The position numbers and the translations under genes are program-made. The notes under the pieces are model-generated. The model did not search any database, was not told where the DNA came from, and worked only from the letters and a program-made list of their open reading frames with translations. Shown in pieces: positions 60,955-64,000 of a stretch of 64,000 nt of DNA. Source of the DNA: Phytophthora colocasiae (lineage: Eukaryota > Oomycota > Peronosporomycetes > Peronosporales > Peronosporaceae); the NCBI GenBank assembly GCA_018806915.1, contig JAGKQI010000088.1:1426001-1490000 (forward strand), written 5' to 3'. Numbering within the stretch: position 1 is the first letter of the stretch; every line of letters begins with the position of its first letter.

Positions 60955-61550
60955 ACTCGATCACCCGCCTTGAACGTCCACCTATTCCTCATACGTTTGT
61001 CGTAATACCGCGCCTGTTGTCGCTGCTCGCTCTCTCCGGCCTGTAACGCGTGCTTATGGCTTTTCTTCAGGCCTTCCACCAAATAGCGGTGATACGTCGT
61101 CAAGTCTCCTGCATCTGTCATGTTACCAGTGCGCAGCAACTCGTTAGGGCTGTGTAACTTCTTGCCCATCATGTGCTCATTCAACGTCAGCGCTACAATC
61201 GAATGTCGCCCCGAATTGCATGCGTAAACTGCGAAGCCAACCCACTGATTCCAATCCCGCTGGTACTCATCGTTCATGTAGTGGACACCATGGCTTTCAA
61301 CGTACGATTGAATCCCTTCACTAGCCCAACTATCTGCGGTCTGTAGAGCACTGGTGTTGTCTGCTGAGCCTGTAGTAATACCACCAGCTCCTCAATTACT
61401 CGTCCTGTTAGCTCTGGAGCTCCATCCGTAAGGATCTCCCTGAACGGCCCAAACTTTAACACTATTCGCTTCATCAGGAAGTCAGCGACGCTCTCCACCG
61501 TGTGTCGAGTCACTGTCGCTGCTACGGCATACCTTGTGAGGTACTCTACC
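60951..61550 (-). pseudogene. Gypsy-2 integrase core, missing catalytic Glu
   Basis: The core reads VEYLTRYAVAATVTRHTVES, FGPFREILTDGAPELTGRVI (second Asp) and PQIVGLVKGFNRTLKAM. In this position gypsy integrases have the catalytic Glu (GLVER or similar); here it is Lys. The frame shifts near 61277 and continues MNDEYQRDWNQWVGFAVYAC. The first Asp is lost because Gypsy-3 starts at 61551. Confidence 0.8.
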
Positions 61551-61583
61551 TGTAACGGGGATGTTACACGAATGTTTCTCGTT

Positions 61584-61665
61584 GGTGTGTGACACACGTG
61601 GATACATTTATGTGGGTACATAATGGTGTGTGACACTCATGGATACATTTATGTGGGTACATAAT
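61584..61665 (+). repeat. 41-bp tandem repeat in the Gypsy-3 LTR
   Basis: Two copies, 61584-61624 and 61625-61665, differing at two positions, plus a partial third. Each holds GTGTGTGACAC and GGATACATTTATGTGGGTAC. Confidence 0.9.
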
Positions 61666-62679
61666 GGTGTGGCACACACGAGTAGATACGTAGATGGCCT
61701 CAGAGCCTCACGTTGAATTTTGATTAGGATTTAGTATGTTAGATGTAAAATCCATTACATTTAGGACTAGGGCAATAAACGTCAATATAATTCAGTTTGC
61801 ATTTTACATAATTAGTGTTAGTTCCTTTATTATTGAGCGAGTCCCGTATTTAGTGAACTACTTGGTTCTTGTATAGAACCGAAGGCTAGTGCCTTGCAAG
61901 CAGGACTCTACGAGTCAACTAAACTTCCTCTGTGCCGTGCACATGTGGTGGAGCGGATCTGCCAAAATCTCGTTAAGGCAGGTCTCGATCACCACTTGCG
62001 CCCAGACACCGACTAACGGAGGGGGTCCCCCGATGATCCGTGATCTAGCTGTGTGTAGTTTCACCTTGTGTACCCGTCGGTAGGCGGGTTACGCTCTTCC
62101 AGGTGACTTCTGAAGATGTCTTGAAGGTCGGAAGAAAGTCTTGGGTGACGCAGGGGTTTGAGGTGGCGTGGAACTTCTTCACTCCACCTCGGGGTACTTG
62201 GTCCCGGTCGTAGGCGAACTCTCGAGCCTTGATCCGAGTGCCTGGCTCTTGATCCAGGTCTTCCAATAGTCCAATGTTCGGGATTCAGTCCCTTCCTTTC
62301 CGTTGTTTTCCGCTTCCTTTAGCGGGGGTCTTGAGAGGGTGAGATTCGACGGGATCATCAGGCTAAACAACCAATTCCTTCCGATCCGATGTATGCACTT
62401 AAAGGATAGTTCACTAGATAGGGCAAAGCTGGCCAATATATTATCCAGACTTAACCACTATACTAGATCACGTATCCTTACCTTCTTGACGCTTGTAGGG
62501 CCAATGTAGTTCCCGGTTCCAGGCGTAGCGAAGACACTTGAGTGGTTCAGGGCAAATTCGATTCTCCTTATGGTTATTCCTATGCCTACTAATCCCATCC
62601 TGATTTACTATCCTACGATCACATGACACTGGCTACATAGCTGATCCCTAGCTTGGCTCCCCTAACCCTGATCATGAGC

Positions 62680-62940
62680 CGATTTCGTACTTAACCGAAG
62701 CTTGATCTCGCACTTAATCGGGACTTGCTCTCGCACTTAATCGGGACTTGATCGCTGCCTGATCCCGCTTGGTAGTCGTTCGGAGAATCCGGATCAAGCC
62801 ACCAGAAGGGTCTGCGCCGTGCCTGGGGCTGATCCTGATCCGGAGCTGATCTCGTACTTAAACGGGAGAGGATCACTGCATGATCCCGCTTCGTCGCCGC
62901 CGGGGAAGCAGGATCATGCTGTTAGAAGGCTTTGGGGCGC
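62680..62940 (+). repeat. Imperfect repeats in the Gypsy-3 leader
   Basis: CTCGCACTTAATCGGGACTT occurs twice (about 62707 and 62730), with variants near 62685 and 62851. CTGCCTGATCCCGCTT (about 62755) recurs as CTGCATGATCCCGCTT (about 62876). The repeats lie upstream of the gag-like ORF and are rich in GATC. Confidence 0.75.
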
Positions 62941-63336
62941 CGGGGTGAGCCGATCGTGCTCACTTGGGACCCCGTCATCGCAGATCGCGCGAGAACACCC
63001 TTGATCTCCCCATTCTTCCTCCGGTAGAACTCGGATCACCAACGAACACCGCTCCACTTGATCTTCGGCCGGTGTCTCTGTTGCCTGTTCCCCGGCGGGA
63101 CCCATCGTACCTTTGTCTGATTCGACTCAGATCTGGAGATCACAGGTCCCCGCCACTGTCGCTTGTTCCGGCTCTCTTCGGGTTCGTGGCTGATATCGCC
63201 TCTCCGGGAAAGATTCTCGTTCGCTTCACCACATCCGCCCCCAGCACGCAAGTTGGGCTGCCGCAGCTCACTTCGGGCTTATTTCCACATTTGCCACCTG
63301 GGATACAAGCTGTTCGAACATCACCGCTCCTCCACG

Positions 63337-64000
63337 ATGTCCGATCCGCCTCCCTCACCCCCTTTGACGCCGAGAACTCCTTCGAGCGAGCACTCGATCC
63401 GATCCACCGCCTCACGCTTCTCAACTCCTGGGGTAGATCCTGAGCCGGTCACCTTGCAAGCGAGGCTGGTCCATAGTCAACGGGTGCGCGAGACCTTGGG
63501 TCGCGATCGGGACCACCTGGATGATACCGTTCGCCGGTTGCGGTCCGACATGGAGGATATGGAGCGCTTCCGGGACGACCAGGCGGAGGAGATCTTGCGG
63601 CTGAACACCGAAATCGCTCGTCTGCGGTCGGGAACCGGAGATATTATCGGTGGGGACGCGATCGCCGCCTTGCAAGATCAGCGGGCTCAATACGACGCCG
63701 AACGGCGGGAATCTGAACGGCGAATGGCCCGGATCCAGGCGCGGCTAGACTCTGCGCTTGAGGATCTCGACTTCCGGTTGGCCGAACTTCGCGTAGCAGG
63801 GGAGACGGAGATTGAACTCCGGGATGAGCTTCAGGATCGCGAACGGGAGCTCGCCGCCGTGCGCCATGACTTGACTCTCACTCAGCGTAGCCTTGATCGC
63901 TGGCAGAGGAACGATTCCTCCCAAGGTCTACAAGCGGCCATAGCCACGTCCGCTGATCAGACTCGCCCTTCGGCGGAGGAAGCTCGGTTGAGGTTGGAGT
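63337..64000 (+). CDS. Gypsy-3 gag-like protein, N-terminal part
   Basis: The frame opens with ATG 63337 (MSDPPPSPPLTPRTPSSEHS) and stays open to the end of the window, 221 codons. After a Pro/Ser-rich start it is one long, very charged coiled coil (ERFRDDQAEEILRLNTEIAR, RRESERRMARIQARLDSALE, ELRDELQDRERELAAVRHDL). A disordered start and coiled coil before the capsid part are known from some gypsy gag proteins; position behind an LTR is the main reason for the call. No zinc knuckle in view yet. Confidence 0.55.
   Translation, partial: MSDPPPSPPLTPRTPSSEHSIRSTASRFSTPGVDPEPVTLQARLVHSQRVRETLGRDRDHLDDTVRRLRSDMEDMERFRDDQAEEILRLNTEIARLRSGTGDIIGGDAIAALQDQRAQYDAERRESERRMARIQARLDSALEDLDFRLAELRVAGETEIELRDELQDRERELAAVRHDLTLTQRSLDRWQRNDSSQGLQAAIATSADQTRPSAEEARLRLE

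Larger units (their letters stand above)
59355..61550 (-). mobile_element. Degraded Ty3/gypsy fragments (Gypsy-2)
   Basis: The minus strand shows, from right to left: an integrase core, integrase C-terminus and pol end (61550 to about 60320), then a pre-reverse-transcriptase stretch (60262-59933) and the start of reverse transcriptase (59751 to about 59425). A pol stop codon seems to lie near 60325, so these are probably two head-to-tail fragments of one family. The AT-rich 59355-59425 stretch (ATAATAAATACTACTATTTA) has no coding likeness. The right side is cut by Gypsy-3. Confidence 0.75.
61551..64000 (+). mobile_element. Gypsy-3: 5' part of an LTR element, runs off the window
   Basis: Starts TGTAACGGGGATGTTACA at 61551, where the Gypsy-2 integrase is cut. 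Gypsy-1 LTRs, read on their coding strand, start TGTAACGGGGTTACA and share GTGGATACATTTA and ACATAATGGTG with this element, so they are related. I could not place the LTR end or the primer site. The stretch 61666-63336 has no gene and holds the rest of the LTR and a long leader with repeats. A gag-like frame starts at 63337. Confidence 0.65.

Noticed and set aside
59355..61550. A gypsy element with integrase upstream of reverse transcriptase (Gmr1-like order)
   Set aside because: A pol end with a stop codon seems to lie between the two parts near 60325, so two fragments in tandem are more likely.

Overview
The window looks like nuclear DNA of an oomycete, most likely Phytophthora or a close relative. 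Evidence: short GT-AG introns of 66-80 bases, Inr-like GCTCATTY start sites, a tandem GH17 glucanase family, flagellar genes, and oomycete-type Ty1/copia and Ty3/gypsy elements. The species cannot be fixed from sequence alone.

Gene-rich left part (1-13.2 kb): a partial small membrane protein; an IFT54-like intraflagellar transport protein with a doubled N-terminal domain; a TrmH/SpoU RNA 2'-O-methyltransferase; a large three-exon leucine-rich-repeat protein divergent from it; and three tandem secreted GH17 beta-1,3-glucanase genes, the middle one frameshifted. From 13.4 to 21.4 kb a decayed Harbinger element lies next to a helical-repeat gene that is split by a 5.1-kb Ty1/copia element (Copia-1; 237-bp LTRs that look identical, target duplication CATTC). 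From 22.4 to 27.9 kb come an intact single-pass membrane protein, a Cys/His-motif protein, and the TFIIH helicase XPB.

From 27.96 to 59.35 kb there is one nested structure just upstream of XPB. A 1.6-kb Tc1-type DD34E element was split by a Ty1/copia element (Copia-2; 170-bp LTRs, duplication GATGT). Copia-2 was itself entered by an 8.2-kb chromodomain Ty3/gypsy element (Gypsy-1; about 317-bp LTRs, duplication TCCGA). In addition, Copia-2 carries eight tandem copies of a 2.19-kb integrase-to-reverse-transcriptase segment. Each layer can be peeled off and gives a clean empty site. Past 59.35 kb are degraded gypsy fragments, cut at 61,551 by the 5' end of a further gypsy element (Gypsy-3) that runs off the window.

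The most unusual signal is in Gypsy-1. Its LTRs and coding sequence are packed with short perfect hairpins (7-10 bp stems, 2-9 nt loops), far more often than the neighbouring host genes show by eye. In an internal duplication the differences fall in loops while stems are kept, and one hairpin loop holds the stop codon that breaks pol. A hairpin-dense fragment of a similar kind sits inside two of the Copia-2 tandem units. Two further points: both copia elements have a primer site matching the anticodon arm of initiator tRNA-Met, and Gypsy-1 has a 729-codon antisense ORF. All calls were made by reading the sequence; no searches or computations were run.
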